Source: Elephas maximus indicus
Lineage: Eukaryota; Chordata; Mammalia; Proboscidea; Elephantidae
Direction: 5' to 3'
DNA: 64,000 nucleotides
NCBI RefSeq assembly: GCF_024166365.1
Contig: NC_064827.1
Location: forward strand, 48,946,635-49,010,634
Notes under the pieces: model-generated
The model's database searches: none
Told to the model about the DNA's origin: nothing
Seen by the model: the letters and a program-made list of their open reading frames with translations, nothing else
In this document: piece by piece, positions 33,871 to 46,740 of the stretch
How positions within the stretch are numbered: position 1 is the stretch's first letter
Layout of the letters: every line of letters starts with the position of its first letter
Program-made: the position numbers and the translations under genes

Positions 33871-34799
33871 AATCTACATCCTGTGGCTTCAGCTCACCCT
33901 GTCGTATGTCGTTCCTTCCTGCCCAGGTCACACAAGGAGAGAATGATGCACATGAGCCATGTATAGTGTCCACTTTTCGGCCCTCACAGTGTTGCTCTTA
34001 GAAACTGTCCCTCTTGTCTCTTTAGAATGATGGTTGCTTTTGGAAATCTCTGTTTGTGCCCCAAAGGATGGTATGACAAGCTTTGGTACCCAGCCCTATC
34101 CCTGCCCTTCCAAGCTCTTCTCTGTATCATGGCGGGCTAGACACCTGAAGACTACATTTTCCAGTCTTCCTTGCCAGCTGATTTCTAATTAGGTTCCACC
34201 AATGAGAAGCACTTGTGAAGACTGGAAGGTGGGAGGAAGGAAAGTGGAAACTATTCTCTGGAGTTGGCAGCAACAGGTAACTGTAGGTACCAGCAGCATT
34301 AGCATTTCTGGTGGTGGTAAAATTGGGTAACTGTGGGCAATGGCAGGCGAATGCTGGCTTCAGAAGTCTTGACGGCAGTTTTAGCGGCATCAGAGGAAGT
34401 GCGCGCTTCTGATGCCTGCTTGGGAGCAGCAGGCTCTAGCTGCAGCAGCAAAGGCAGTACGGGCACTCCAGTTGCCTTGGTGGCCGGCATGCATTTGTGA
34501 GCTCTGAATGTCACCATCTCACCCCTTTTGTTCTATCAGCCATTTTCTGCACTTTTGTAACCAGTTCCTCATATCCAAGCCCCTTTTGTTTGACATTCCT
34601 AGCATAGTTTCTACTTTCCTGACTGGTCATTTACCACCACAGATAGTAAATCGGTTTTCTGGAGCGTGACCTGGCATTTTTGCGCATTTCCTGGTCAAGT
34701 GGCTTACACCGTGTTTCTGTAGTTTCTTTGTTTACACAATGAAGTTGATAATGCCAGTCTTGCAAGATGGTTGCAAAGATAAAATAAGAAAATCAGAGC

Positions 34800-35190
34800 A
34801 AAGAAGTGTGCATTCATTCATGTTATCCTCATCTCCAGCCTCCTGCTACATGCCACCCCATGCTCCAGCTCCACCGAACTACCTGACATTCCCTGATCTC
34901 TTTGGTTTTCTCACCTCTGGGTCTTTGCATTTGCCATTCCCTTAGCCTGGAATACCTTCTCTTGTTTACCTGAAAAAGTCCTATTCATTCTCTAAGGCCT
35001 GATTCAAATAGCATTTTCTTATGAACCCTTTCCTGACTCTTTTCCCACCACCAGTCAGAATTAATTGCCTCTTTATATTCCTTATAATATCATTGTTAAT
35101 GTATTAGTTGTAATCATATATGTCTTCCCCCTTGAGTCTGTGAGCTCATTAAGCATACAGTCCATGGCTTACTATATTTTTGTCATACAT
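34800..35190 (-). mobile_element. L2, minus strand
   Basis: gggtctttgcatttgccatt, cccttagcctggaatacctt and tctaaggcctgattcaaata are reverse L2 sequence coding for the reverse-transcriptase C-terminal part. Heavily decayed. Confidence 0.7.
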
Positions 35191-35703
35191 ACCAAATAAG
35201 TATGTGTATGTGTGTGTACAATTCATCTTTAATACTTAATGAACAATAAAACAGCCACCTATGTACCCACCACTTAGGAAGTAAAGTGTAACCGTTACTG
35301 TCTGTGTCCCTTCCCTGTATCTTTTCCTCTCTAAACCCCGACCACTATTCTAAACTTTGTCTTTGTCAGATGAGTGTATGCCTACAAACGTATTATTGTA
35401 TATGTCATTTAACTTTATATGAATGGGTACGATGCTTATTTATCCTCACCACCTTCTCCACTCCGCTCGCAACCCCTCCACGCATACAGTGTCCTGCATA
35501 ATGTAGGAGCCTGGCTCTTACATGGCCAAAGAAGGTCTGCCTGCTCACCATCATCTCCAAAAGGCTGAAGAAGCCTAATCGGAGTTTGGAGTTAGGTTCT
35601 GGGCAACGAAAATCATGGAAACAAAACATCTTTGCATACCCAGCTGCCTTACTACTTGAAGCTGGTGTCCCCGTTTTGAAGCACAAAAATCTCTTCTCTT
35701 AAA

Positions 35704-36298
35704 ACCTTCCTTCTAGATATAAGCCCAAGAGACAGAAAGGGCCACATAAACCAGAGACTCCATCAGCCTGAAACCAGAAGAACTAGATGGTGCCCGGCTA
35801 CCACCAATGACCGCCCTGACAGGGAACACAACAGAGAGTCCCTGATGGAGCAGGAGAAAAGGGGGGTGCAGAACTCAAATTCTAGTAAAAAGACCAGACT
35901 TAATGGTCTGACTGAGACTGTAGGGACCCTGAAAGACATGGCCCCTGGACTCTCTGTTAACCCAGAACTGAAACCATTCCTGAGGCCAACTCTTCAGACA
36001 AAGATAAGACTGGACTATAAGATATAAAATGATACTTGTGAAGAGAGTGCTTCTTAGCTCAAGTAGATACATGAGACTAAATGGGGAGCTCCTGTCCGGA
36101 GGTGAGATAAGAAGGCAAAAAAGAAGAGGAGATGGTGGAACAGACACTGGAAATCCTAGGGTAGAAAGGAGAAGGGCACTGTCACGTTATAGGGAGAGCA
36201 ACTAGGGTCACATAACGATGTGTGTATAAATTTTTATATGAGAAACTAACTTGAACTGTAAACTTTCACTTAAAACACAATTTAAAAAAAAAAAAAAA
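35704..36298 (+). mobile_element. L1 3' UTR, 5'-truncated, plus strand
   Basis: ccagaagaactagatggtgc, taccaccaatgaccgccctg and aactttcacttaaaacacaa followed by a poly-A run. This is the reverse complement of the 3' UTR of the L1 at 57985-59100. Confidence 0.9.
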
Positions 36299-36538
36299 CT
36301 TCCTTCTGTACCATTAATGATTTTGTATTCTCCAGTAACCCAGGTTCCATTTTCTTACACACTTTTCTCTTTAATTACTGAAGAATACTTTTGGCAAGAC
36401 TTAAAATGTCACATCTTAACAACCATTTAAATTATGCAGGCATTTTAGGCAAACCAATGACCTTAAGAGTGTGGTTTTTCGGACTGGGGGCCATGGCAGT
36501 GAGTTGTGAAGTCAATTTAGTGGGTTCAGATCACCATT

Positions 36539-37265
36539 TTTTTTAAAGTTTTTTTATTTATTGTGCTTTAAGTGAAAGTTTACAAATCAAGTCAGTCTCT
36601 CGTACAAAAACTTATACACACCTAGCTATGTACTCCTAGCTGCTCTCTCCCTAATGAGACAGCACACTCCTCCTCTCTACCCTGTATTTCCCGTGTCCAT
36701 TCAGCAAGCTGCTGTCCCCTGCTGCCTTCTCATCTCACCTCCGTACAGGAGCTGCCCACATAGTCTCATGTGTCTACTTGAGCCAAAAAGCTCACCCTTC
36801 ACCAGTATCATTTTCTGTCTTACAGTCCGGTCCAATCCCTGTCTGAAGAGTTGGCTTCAGGAATGGTTCCAGTCTTGGACTAACAGAGGGTCAGGGGATC
36901 ATGGCCTCCGGAGTCCTTCCTAGTCTCAGTCAGACCATTAAGTTTGGTCTTTTTATCTCTGTTATGTTCCCTGTCAGGGCAGTCATCAGTGGTGGCAGGT
37001 ACCATCTAGTTCTTCTGGTCTCAAGCCGATGTAGTCTCTGGTTTATGTGGCCCTTTCTGTCTCTTGGGCTCATATTTACCTTATGTCTTTAGTGTTCTTC
37101 ATTCTCCTTTGCTCCAGGTGGGTTGAGACCAATTGATTAGATGGCCACTGGCTAGTGTTTAAGACCCCAGATGCCACTCACCAAAGTGGGAGGCAGAATG
37201 TTTTCTTAATACATTTTGTTATGCCAATTGACCTAGATGTCCCCTGAAACCACAGTCAGACCAGC
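36539..37265 (-). mobile_element. L1 3' UTR, 5'-truncated, minus strand
   Basis: The T-rich tail, tgtgctttaagtgaaagttt, accatctagttcttctggtc and gacctagatgtcccctgaaa follow the same order as at 58000-58740. Only about 240 bp separate it from the opposite-strand copy ending at 36298. Confidence 0.9.
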
Positions 37266-38869
37266 ATTTTTAAAAATTGAAGTGCAATTGGGTATTTCCT
37301 GGCCATGCAACCGGGATTACAAAGTATCAGAGAGTGTTCCCAAAAGCAAGGGGGCAAATATTATTTCGTGACAGTTTTGTTCCAATTTAGTACATGTGTG
37401 AATTTGTGTGTATTGGGCCACAATGTAAAGTGTATTTCTTACTATGGATTATGTTAAAAAAAAAAAAAAAGCTTGCAAGCCATTAATCAAGAGGCCCTGT
37501 GTAGGAGGCACTTAGCCTCATAGTCACCTTCCATCTCTCCCTTGCAATGGGCAGCCTGGAGGCTCAGATGCGCTCTAGGAGGGGACCAGTCTGGCCTAAA
37601 CCAATTACCATGATTCCAACTCAGTTGCCACCATGTTCTGAGATGGGGAGTAATCCTGGCCTAGACCAATCAGGACATACCATTTCGTGGCTACAGTGGG
37701 GGGGACATATGACCCGGTTGACCCAGGCGTCTGTCTCTCAGGGAATCCAACCAAATCCTTTGATAAGCCTGGAAATCTTACAAATAAATGCTTTGGACAG
37801 TCTCAACCTGGTCTGAAACACAAAAAGCCTATTCACTGCCCACCTTATCCCCAGCCAGAACTTGTTGGGGAGGGAGAAAAAGGAATCCAAAAAAAAAAAA
37901 AAAAACCAGACACAGGGTAATTTCTAAGTTAAATTATTGATAATATACCAGTCATGGCTTTGCTAGCCTAAAAACAACTTTGTAGGTCACCACGAGCCCC
38001 TCTTAAGCTCTGGGTTGCCCCGAGGAACACTTTACACAGTGGAAAAACTTGAGAACTTAGGAGGCTGAATTTCTGGTGAAACTGAAGTTGGGAATTATTA
38101 GCACGTCTGTGCCAGGGAAAGTCAGGAGAAAACCAGGTGAAGCCAGGGAAGCATTTGAGAATGTTCAGGGAGAGGAGTAAATTGAGCCAAAGTGAGAAGA
38201 CCTGGGACAGACCCTGGGAAGCAGTAATGCTTGGGGGAGGGCAGAAGAAAGATCAGTCAGAGAGAACACCAGTACTACTCACTTGTCATACTGCATCATG
38301 GTGGAGACACCAGCAGAAACAATCTCGCCTCCTAGCCCTTCTCTGGTAGCCTGCCAAGACCTGGACTCCCAGGCTTTTGTGACAGCTGTCTGGGTAGTGG
38401 GAGATGTGGAGGTAGAAATCTAAGTAGATATACTTTAGAACAGCCAAAGGACTTCTCTGAAGGAAGTGATAGATCCAGGAAAGTGAATGGGGTGGCGCAG
38501 ACCACATTTTTTTTTTTTTCAGTTCCAAGTGAGTTTTCTTCTTCTTCTTCTTTTTTTTTTTTTTTTGAGAAAAATTTCCACGTATGTATTTATTGCCTAA
38601 TAATAGTTATATTAAACGCCATTTTCTGGACCATAGATTTTTAGTTGGGGCTAACTGCATAAATTCAACTTTAATTTTTTTTTTAGTTAGAGCACATGAT
38701 TTTAACGTAAACTTGGTAAGACTTGGTTTTTGTTTGAAGTTTAATTTTTGTCAAGTTTTATGATGATCTTTATCTGTAGTTATGTTTGTCTGACTGACTG
38801 AGCTAATCCTAGCTGTCATCATATGCCCATGGGCTACCTGAGTGGTCTTGGTAAAAAGCCTTGGCCCAT

Positions 38870-39340
38870 GGCCGTTTCCTTTCCCTGCTTACAACTCTTT
38901 CTTAACTGATTGCTTGTAGGATGAAGGCCAAACTTCTTGGCATGGAATCTATTGTTCCTTACCACATGACCCCAACTGGCCTTTCCAGCTTCATATCCTG
39001 CCACAAATCCCCCTCTCCGCCTCCACACACATACATTTTTAGCAACATAGAGCACAGACCCAAGTGAATTTTACTGTGTCAGAAATTCTGCCTGGAATGC
39101 TATTCCTCTTCTCTACTTGTTAAACTCACACTTCTATTCCCAGCTCAAATGTCATCTCTTCTGCGAAGCCTTCTTGACTTCTTTAGGACAATTTAGTTGG
39201 TCTTTTTTTACCTGCACACTTACTATTTTGTTTTTTGCCTGTCCAGCTAGATAGCATGCTCCAGTACCTACCTGAGGCCATAAAAATTGTAAAGGTTGTT
39301 GAGAGAGTGAGTGAATAACTATCCAAAGGAAACCTAAAGA
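38870..39340 (-). mobile_element. L2, minus strand
   Basis: ttctgcctggaatgctattc, tcccagctcaaatgtcatct and tcttctgcgaagccttcttg are the same L2 segment as at 34800. Confidence 0.72.
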
Positions 39341-39379
39341 AAGCAAAGCCTACTATCATTTGATTGACACGTCATTTTT

Positions 39380-40900
39380 TTGTTTCTTTGTAAATTGTGT
39401 GTTCCTCATTTTCACTGTAGTTGCATTTATTTTTGCTGAGTCGTTACGTTTATCTTGGTTTTTATTTTGAAGTATGGAATTGTTAGTCCTCTTTGTGGTT
39501 ACCTTAATATTTACCCCAATTTTTCTAAGTGAAAACCTAACTTGTATCTCCCATATCGCCTTGATTTCCTCTCCATGTGGAGGATCTATGCCTCCTGTAT
39601 TTAGTCCCCTCTCTATTGATTATTGTAATCTTTTACATAATGACATCAATGATTCCTTGTTTTTGGCTTTTTTTTTTTAATTAATCTTATTTTGTTTTTG
39701 TGATTTCCCTATCTGAGTTGATATCAGGCTGTTCTGTTCTGTGTCCTTGTGTTGTGTTGATACCCGATATTATTGATTTTCTGACAAAAGAACATCCTTT
39801 AGTAATTCTTGTAGCTTTGGTTTGGTTTTTGCAAATTCTCTAAGCTTACGTTTATCTGTAAATGACTTAATTTCACCTTCTTATTTTTTTTTTAATATTT
39901 GAGAGAGAGTTTTGCTGGATATATGATTCTTGGCTGGCAATTTCTCTCCTTCACTGCTCTCTATATGTCATCCCATTGCCTTCTTGCCTGCATGGTTTCT
40001 GCCAAGTAGCCCGAACTTACTCTTATTGTTTCTCCTTTGTAGGTGACTTTTCAATTATCCCTGGCTGCTCTTAAAATTTTCTCTTTATCTTTGGTTTTGG
40101 CAAGTTTGATGATAATATGTCTTGGTGATTTTCTTTTGGGATCTATCTTGTATGGGGTTCAATGATCATCTTGGATAGATATCCTTTCTTCTTTCACGAT
40201 GCCAGGGAAGTTTTCTGCCAACAACTGTTCTCTATTCTCTCTGTATTTTCTGTTATCCCTCCCTGTTCTGGAACTCCAATCACACACAAGTTATTCTTTT
40301 TGATAAAGTCCCACATGATTCTTAGGGTTTCTTTATTTTTTTTTTAATTCTTTTATCTGATTTTTCTTCAAATATATTGGTGCCAATTGCCTTATCCTCC
40401 ATCTCCCCAATTCTGCATTCCAATTCCTCAATTCTGCTCCTCTGACTTCCTGTTGAGTTGTCTAATTCTGTAATTTTATTGCTAATCTTTTTTGAATTTC
40501 TGAATGCTGTCTCTCTATGGATTCTTGCAGCTTATTAAGTTTTTCACTATGTTCTTGAATAATCTTTTTGATTTCTTCAACAGCTTTGTCTGTGTGTTCC
40601 TTGGCTTTTTCTGTAAATTGCCTTATTTCATTCCTAAGGTCATCTCTGATGTCTTGAAGCATTCTGTATACTAGCTTTTTATATTCTACATCTGGCAATT
40701 CCAGGAATATATCTTCATCTGGGAAAGGTCTTGATTCTTTGATTTGGGGGGTTTTAGAAGCAATTGCAGACCACATTTTGAGAAAAGATTTAAAGGTAAT
40801 CCCTTCTGGTACCACTAATATTTTTCAGTTCAATTAAAAACTTAACAGACTTTTTGGTGCTTTCTGGGGAGTCAGGCTGTTGCCTCTTTTGATGAAACAT
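39380..40900 (-). mobile_element. L1 ORF1/inter-ORF segment, minus strand
   Basis: 40462-40815 on the minus strand encodes 117 codons of an ORF1p-like coiled coil (EIRQFTEKAKEHTDKAVEEI, SIERQHSEIQKRL). 39470-39890 is the same sequence class as 63590-64000, so the copy belongs to the same L1 family as the one in the TGFBR1 intron. It lacks a 3' UTR and tail. Confidence 0.85.
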
Positions 40901-40999
40901 TATAATAAGAGGGCTAGGAGGTGGTCCAGCTGTATTGGAATTACATTACTACAATAAGTAGTTAGTTATATGCAGCCATTTACCTCACTAAACTGTAAG

Positions 41000-42430
41000 C
41001 TCCCAGAAGGAAAAAAAAAAAAGCTGGGCTGAGAGGAGGCGAACTATGAATATTTGAGGAGGGTAGAAGAAAGGATCAGTGGAAAGCCCTTGTGCTTTAC
41101 TCCAGCTCCTCCAGGAGCACATGTCCTTGCCCACCCAACCCTGTTTATCTGTGAAGGCTGGGAGAGAGAAAGCAGCTCAGTCAGGAAGCCTGACCCCCCA
41201 CTGTCTTTGTGTTGGACTTGGGAGAAAGGAACCTACCTCAGAAATAATATGGAGTTCTCCATAAAGGGAACTCTCACACAGGGTGTGGAGCAGAATGTTC
41301 CAGAAGCTCAGACACCCAGATTCTGTAAGCTGGTAGGCTTCTTTGTTTAATTTCCCTTAGCTTCACAGCTAAATTCCTTTGGAAAGTACCTGATTGTCTC
41401 AACCATCTTACTAGAAATGAGGAAGGGGTTTGGGTACATTCTGGGGCCTGAGGGAGGAGTTAAGAACTGTACTTTGGCAGGCTGGGCATGGTGTTTGCTG
41501 CAGAAGAAGGCAGACTGTGGGTTACAGAGAAGTCTCAGGGGCACAGGTGGCAATGCTGGCGTGGCCAGCTCCTACCCAAGCAGTGCTCATGCACTGCTCA
41601 GGGTCTCTGATATCAGTCCTGAAAATGTGTCCGAGCCTTTACTTTTGAGTTATGTGACGTGCTTCTGAGATCCCAGCTCCTGCAGCCAGGTGCCTCATCA
41701 GCTCAGCTGGGGAGCCAGGAAGACAACGAGGCTCTTCAAGAAACGGCTCCACCTTCCGTTTTTCTCAGAATTATGAAGATGGCTGGGGCTCTGGGCCTCT
41801 CTGCTCTTTCCTGGAAGTGCCACATGGCCTTGTACTGATGGGCTTACCCTAAGAAAAACAGTGTTTGCCTTGGTTACGATTCATCCACAGAATCTCCCTT
41901 CTGGCTCCAGTTCCATCCAGCAAGTTTCTGAGTTGGCTCTGCTCCTGGTGTAGCACTGGGGACATAAGAATCTTTGGCCCTCTTGAGGATCACAGTCCAG
42001 GGAGTATGCATGTGTGTGAGGTTTCAAAGCAAAAGAGATCAGGACAGTCTCTATTGCCAGGTGAGGGGGGTGGTTTTGAGCTGGCATCCTGGGACTTAGG
42101 AAGCAGAGAAGCTAAGGGATGGAGAGTTGGTTGGTAGGAGGGCTGTAATCCTTTCCCTTGAAAGCACTCATTTTTCCCCTCAGGGATGGTGGCAAAGATC
42201 TGCTATCAACAACTGTTGGTCCTTGTCTGCATAGCATCCCTTCTGGTAATGGGAACCTAGTAGTAGATCCTTTGGGGAACTATTCCTTCCCAACCATCAG
42301 TGCCGTATGGTTCTGGTGGGGCTGCCAAACACAGTACCCTATCAATCTTGACCTCCACCACAGGAGAGAGCAGATGGCCAAAGTTGAGCCAATCACACTG
42401 TCCCAAGACCCTGGCTTCAGAGATTGATAT
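41000..42430. other. intergenic, nothing recognised
   Basis: Moderate GC, single-copy-looking sequence with no splice-coupled coding signal, no clear repeat and no CpG island. Confidence 0.5.
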
Positions 42431-42434
42431 AAGG

Positions 42435-42649
42435 CAGCGGTTCTCAATGTAGGGTGGGACTGTGCCCCACATGCCCAGCAGTGTTGAGAAAATGGGGAGA
42501 GGAAGGCAATTTAATTGTTGTTGCTGTTGTCAAAATGATTGGACATTTAGTTGTCCAGATTATCAAACATCTGCAATGCCCAGGACATTGCTTGTAACAA
42601 AGAGCTGTTCTATCCCAAAGGTTAATAGTTTTTCTGTTGAGAAACCCTG
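42435..42649. mobile_element. hAT-type (MER5-like) element
   Basis: The ends CAGCGGTTCTCAA (left) and CAGGGTTTCTCAA (reverse complement of right) are inverted repeats of the hAT-Charlie kind. About 215 bp, no coding capacity, no clear 8-bp duplication. Confidence 0.65.
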
Positions 42650-43528
42650 ACCCAAAAGATGGGCAGCTGGCCCCAGTTGGGCCAGTCAGAATCTGTCCCT
42701 GGGATTTTGTTTAAGAATGTCTGACAAAAGAAGGTCTCTTTCTCTAGGTTCCCAAGATGGCTTGTGGAATGCCTGAAGCCACCATGGCCATGTTCCCTAC
42801 CCCATAATGCATGCAAGAAGATGTCTGAAGGAGAGAATGAGGCCAACCCAGAGGAAAGCCTGAGAAAGAGAAACAGAAAGAGACAGAGACCAAGAGAGCT
42901 AATGACATCTGCCCTTGTCCCTTTCTGTCATGAGAGCTTTTTTATTTTTTGCTTAAGCTTTTTCAAGATGAGTTCTTTACTCATACAGCCCATAGAATCC
43001 CCACAACTAGTCACTGGTGAAGGCAATCTGGATTTTAGACAGCAGGTTTTACTTTCTCCACATTCTTCCCGGATTCCCTCCATACTTTCTACAAATGGGG
43101 AAACTGGTCCATAGAACAGTCACACAGCAAAATAGTGACAGAAACCAGGTTAGCACTTAGGTCTCCTGCCTCAGAGCTCAGATCGATTTCTCTACAATAC
43201 AGCCTACTTTAATAAAATCAGATTCAAGCTCCTATACTTGGGGGTGGATGAAGAGGAGTTGACTATGTCCTTAGTACCCCATGTGGCACTCAGGGGAATG
43301 CTGAGATGCAAAAAGGGTGAGGCTTGGGTCCACTGGCAACTTTCAAGATGGTTGGGGCCACAACCATTGCTGCCTAGTTCCTCTAGGATTACCTTAAAAA
43401 GTGGGATATTCAGATGGAGCTGGGAGCACAGGACAGTCAAACTAAAGGGGAGAGACTTTTCAACCTGCTCAGGCTCACCCTCCTTCCTGAGTTTTCCAGG
43501 TTAAGCAGTGTAGCCACTCTCTGTTATT

Positions 43529-43726
43529 GTTGTCATGTGCTTTGAGTCAGTTCCAACTCATAGCGACCTTGTAGGACAGAGTAGAATTGCCCCCATAGGG
43601 TTTCTAAGGCTGTTATCTTTACAGAAGCAGACTGTCACATCTTTCTCCAGCAGAGCAGCTGCTGAGTTTGAATCACAAACCTTTTGGTTAGCAGCTGAGG
43701 GCTTAACCACTGTGCCTCAAGGGCTC
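43529..43726 (-). mobile_element. AfroSINE, minus strand
   Basis: ttgagtcagttccaactcat, ccttgtaggacagagtagaa, gaatcacaaaccttttggtt and gcttaaccactgtgcctcaa follow the reverse-complement order. Confidence 0.92.
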
Positions 43727-43839
43727 ACTAACCACTCTATAGGATCCCCCATTTCTTCTGCAGAAGACCATCAGCAGACAGTTGGCATTCTGCTTTGGCC
43801 AAGAACATTTTTAGAGGCTCAGGCTCCTCCTTGTGTCTA

Positions 43840-43999
43840 AAAAAAAAAACCCATTGCCATCGAGTCGATTCCGACTTATAGCAACCCTATAGGACAGAGT
43901 AGAGCTGCTCCATAGAGTTTCCAAGTAGCACCTGGCGGATGTGAACTACCAACCCTTTGGTTAGCAGCCATAGCACTTAGCCACTACGCTACCAGGGTT
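43840..43999 (-). mobile_element. AfroSINE, minus strand, with target duplication
   Basis: Short A run, then cattgccatcgagtcgattc through agccactacgctaccagggt. Flanked by a perfect 15-bp duplication tcctccttgtgtcta at 43825-43839 and 44000-44014. It sits 113 bp after another minus-strand copy, but the separate duplication shows an independent insertion. Confidence 0.95.
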
Positions 44000-44800
44000 T
44001 CCTCCTTGTGTCTAGGACACTGTAATTAGATGAAGATGGGCTCCTTTGCCTTTCTTTATTAGGGAGGGAGGATTGCCTAACTTAGATGGGTGGAGGCTAC
44101 ACATGGTGATGGTGGTAGAGGAGGCTGCTCACCTTTAGGTGGTGTCCTTGATACTGAGCTATTGGGAGCAGCTGGGTCCTCTGGAACTCCACTATCCCCT
44201 GCCCCTCCCCACACCCTACTCTGCCCCCACTCATTACATAGACAAACTTAATAATCACTCACAATTTTTGCTGCTGTAGAATACAGTCTTAATTGTTACA
44301 GGCATTGAAGGGGATTCAAACCAAAGTTATTTTGCCAAAACGGTACAAGAGAAATTCAGCTTCTGGCATTGTCTCCACTTTCCCTAACTTCAAGAATATG
44401 CTCACAGGCTGTCTCGCCTTCTCCTGCTTTCAAGCTGATTTTTCCAAATGCTTGGATTGCTTTAGGAAATTTTGTGTGTGTGCTTTTGAGTATTTTGTTT
44501 TGTTTTCGCATAAACTTTTGTTATGAATGTCTAACTCTAAACACACTATGGACAAGCTATTTGTCCTCTCCTGCTTCTGCTTTGGGAAACTTGACAAGGA
44601 TTCTTCATTTATAATCAATTTGGGGGCATTTATCGAAGTTCTTTAACTTATGGTCAATTTTATAAGTGTCACATGGATAACAGGACAGAAATGGACTCTG
44701 TTTCTTGTGCACATGAAGTTGTGTGTGAGTGTGTGTATGTATGTGTATAATTAATCTTGATAGTTATCCTTGCTCATTTTTTGACTATTTGATCTGCCAA

Positions 44801-45093
44801 ACACAGGTTGTCCCTGACTTAAGACGGGGCTCTGTTCCAATGATTCTGTCGTAAGTCAGTTCTGATATAAGTCAAATACCTCATTTTTTTCCTGTCGTTA
44901 TTATTGCCTTTTATTATCAGTATCTTTATAAATCTGAGATTTACTTATCTGTGGAAGTTGGAAACATTACATATAAACTTACAGATGTATTTTAATACAT
45001 ACATAAAAATACACAAATCTTTTAAAAAAAAGGATGGTCATAAGTGTGGTTCATCATAACCTGAATATATCATAAGTCAGGGACTGCCTGTGT
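44801..45093. mobile_element. Tigger/mariner-like nonautonomous element with terminal inverted repeats
   Basis: The left end ACACAGGTTGTCCCTGACTT pairs with the right end, whose reverse complement is ACACAGGCAGTCCCTGACTT (18 of 20 match). About 293 bp with an AT-rich centre and no coding capacity. TIR style and length fit a pogo/Tigger-derived MITE; exact target duplication is unclear. Confidence 0.7.
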
Positions 45094-45248
45094 AAGAGTC
45101 ATATTAAGCTCTCCCCATTCCTGCTGTATTTCTGTTGAATCCTTTCATCAGATTTGAACGCTGTTGTTTTTTATGTATGGTTCTAAACATGTGTGTGAAT
45201 TTGTATCAGAGTGTGTGACATGGGCATGCATCCCATAGTTTTGAGCCT

Positions 45249-45272
45249 TGTGTGTGTGTGTGTGTGTGTGTG
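45249..45272 (+). repeat. (TG)12 microsatellite
   Basis: Twelve perfect TG units. A shorter TG/TA-rich block lies at about 44717-44748. Intergenic. Confidence 0.92.
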
Positions 45273-45994
45273 TTTTCTTTGTTCTTTTTCAGAACATATG
45301 ATTAAAGGAAAATGTTGGCCAAGAGGAAGAAGGGGTAGTGGCAACCTACTGAAAACCCTCAATTTTGTCTTGACCACGGTGGAATTTTCCTGAATGATGA
45401 GGAGCAAAGTCAGGCTCCCTCTGAGAAAATTCAAGTCAACAGGGCAGGATGGGAGGAAGAGAGTGGGACTGTGGTGAGGCAGTGAGTCTAGTCAGGCAAG
45501 CAGCAAGGGTGACAGATGACATGCAGACAGTCAGCTCTGGAGAATCTAACAAGGCAGCACAAGGCTTCAACAGACAAAGAGAGAGCAGCAATGGGTACTT
45601 GGAAAACAGAGAGACAACCACATTAGGGTAGTCCGTCTGTAGGAAGAAAAAACTCATCCGCTGGGCTCCGTGTGGGCCTCAGATTCCAGACCGTGCAAGA
45701 GGGAATGCTGAAAGAGGGCTGGGCCAGCCTTGGAGGAATTATGAACAGCACAGGGGAACAGAACAGCACCACAGATATGGGCACAAGTCAGAAAGCTGGT
45801 TGTCAGCCCATTAGAAGCTGAGTGCCAGAGAAGGAGGCTGGGGCTTCTTCATGCTTAGCTGTCTGAGGACAGGATCCGGTGCTGGAGACTACTGCAGAGT
45901 CCGCAGGCAGGGGTCAACAGACTGCAGCTGTGGGATCACCTTCTAGGGTGCAGAGAAGGCAGGTCATGCCTGCTGGCCCCCAGCTCTAACTCAG

Positions 45995-46012
45995 AAAAAA
46001 AAAAAAAAAAAA
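45995..46012 (+). repeat. poly-A run flanked by short direct repeats
   Basis: A18 with ctcag on both sides (45990-45994 and 46013-46017 region). May be the tail of a lost insertion. Confidence 0.7.
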
Positions 46013-46576
46013 CTCAGAAGGGCCTGGAAATCGGCCTCATTTTTTAGCTCTGTGATGAGGTTGAAAGGATGGTGAAGGCCTGGATATGTGTCTCCAGGCA
46101 AACAGGGAAAGCAGTGGGGAGAGTTTAATGCACCCCTATCTGATCAAACAGACAAAAATAAAGATTAACTTCCAACATTAGATATACATACACATATGCC
46201 CACTCACATACAAATTCACACACACACATGCACATGCACAAATTGAGTCCACTCTGTTTTCCAGTATCCATGGGACATTTAAAAATTGATCAGAAGTTCA
46301 GGAGCCTTAATAAATGTCCCAAAGCAGAAAAAGTACAGGACAAATTCTTTATCCATAGTGTGTTTAAAAGTAGGCTTTCATAACAAAAGTCTAAATGTAA
46401 ACAAAACAATACAAAACACAAAAAAATACAGCTTCATAAAGTAACCCAAGCATTTGGGGAAACCAGCTTGAAAGAGGGAGGTGGGGAGAGAGACAGCCTG
46501 TGAGCATATTTGCAATGTTAAAGAAGCAGTGGAGACAATGCCAAAGCTAAATTTCCCTTGTTTGTACTGTACTGGC

Positions 46577-46740
46577 CAAGGAAACCCTGGTGGCGTGATG
46601 ATTAAGAGTTTGGCTACTAACTAAAAGGTTGGGAGTTCGAATCTACCAGGTGTTCCTTGGAAACCCTATGGGGCAATTCTACTCTGTCCTATAGGGTAAC
46701 TATAGGTCAGAATTGACTCAGGGGCAATGGATTTTTCAAT
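46577..46740 (+). mobile_element. AfroSINE, full length
   Basis: aaccctggtggcgtgatgat, gggagttcgaatctaccagg, ctactctgtcctatagggta and cagaattgactcaggggcaa. No clear target duplication. Confidence 0.92.

Noticed and set aside
40462-40815. A 117-codon minus-strand ORF that looks like a coiled-coil protein gene
   Set aside because: It is the ORF1p coiled-coil part of a truncated L1, with L1 sequence on both sides.
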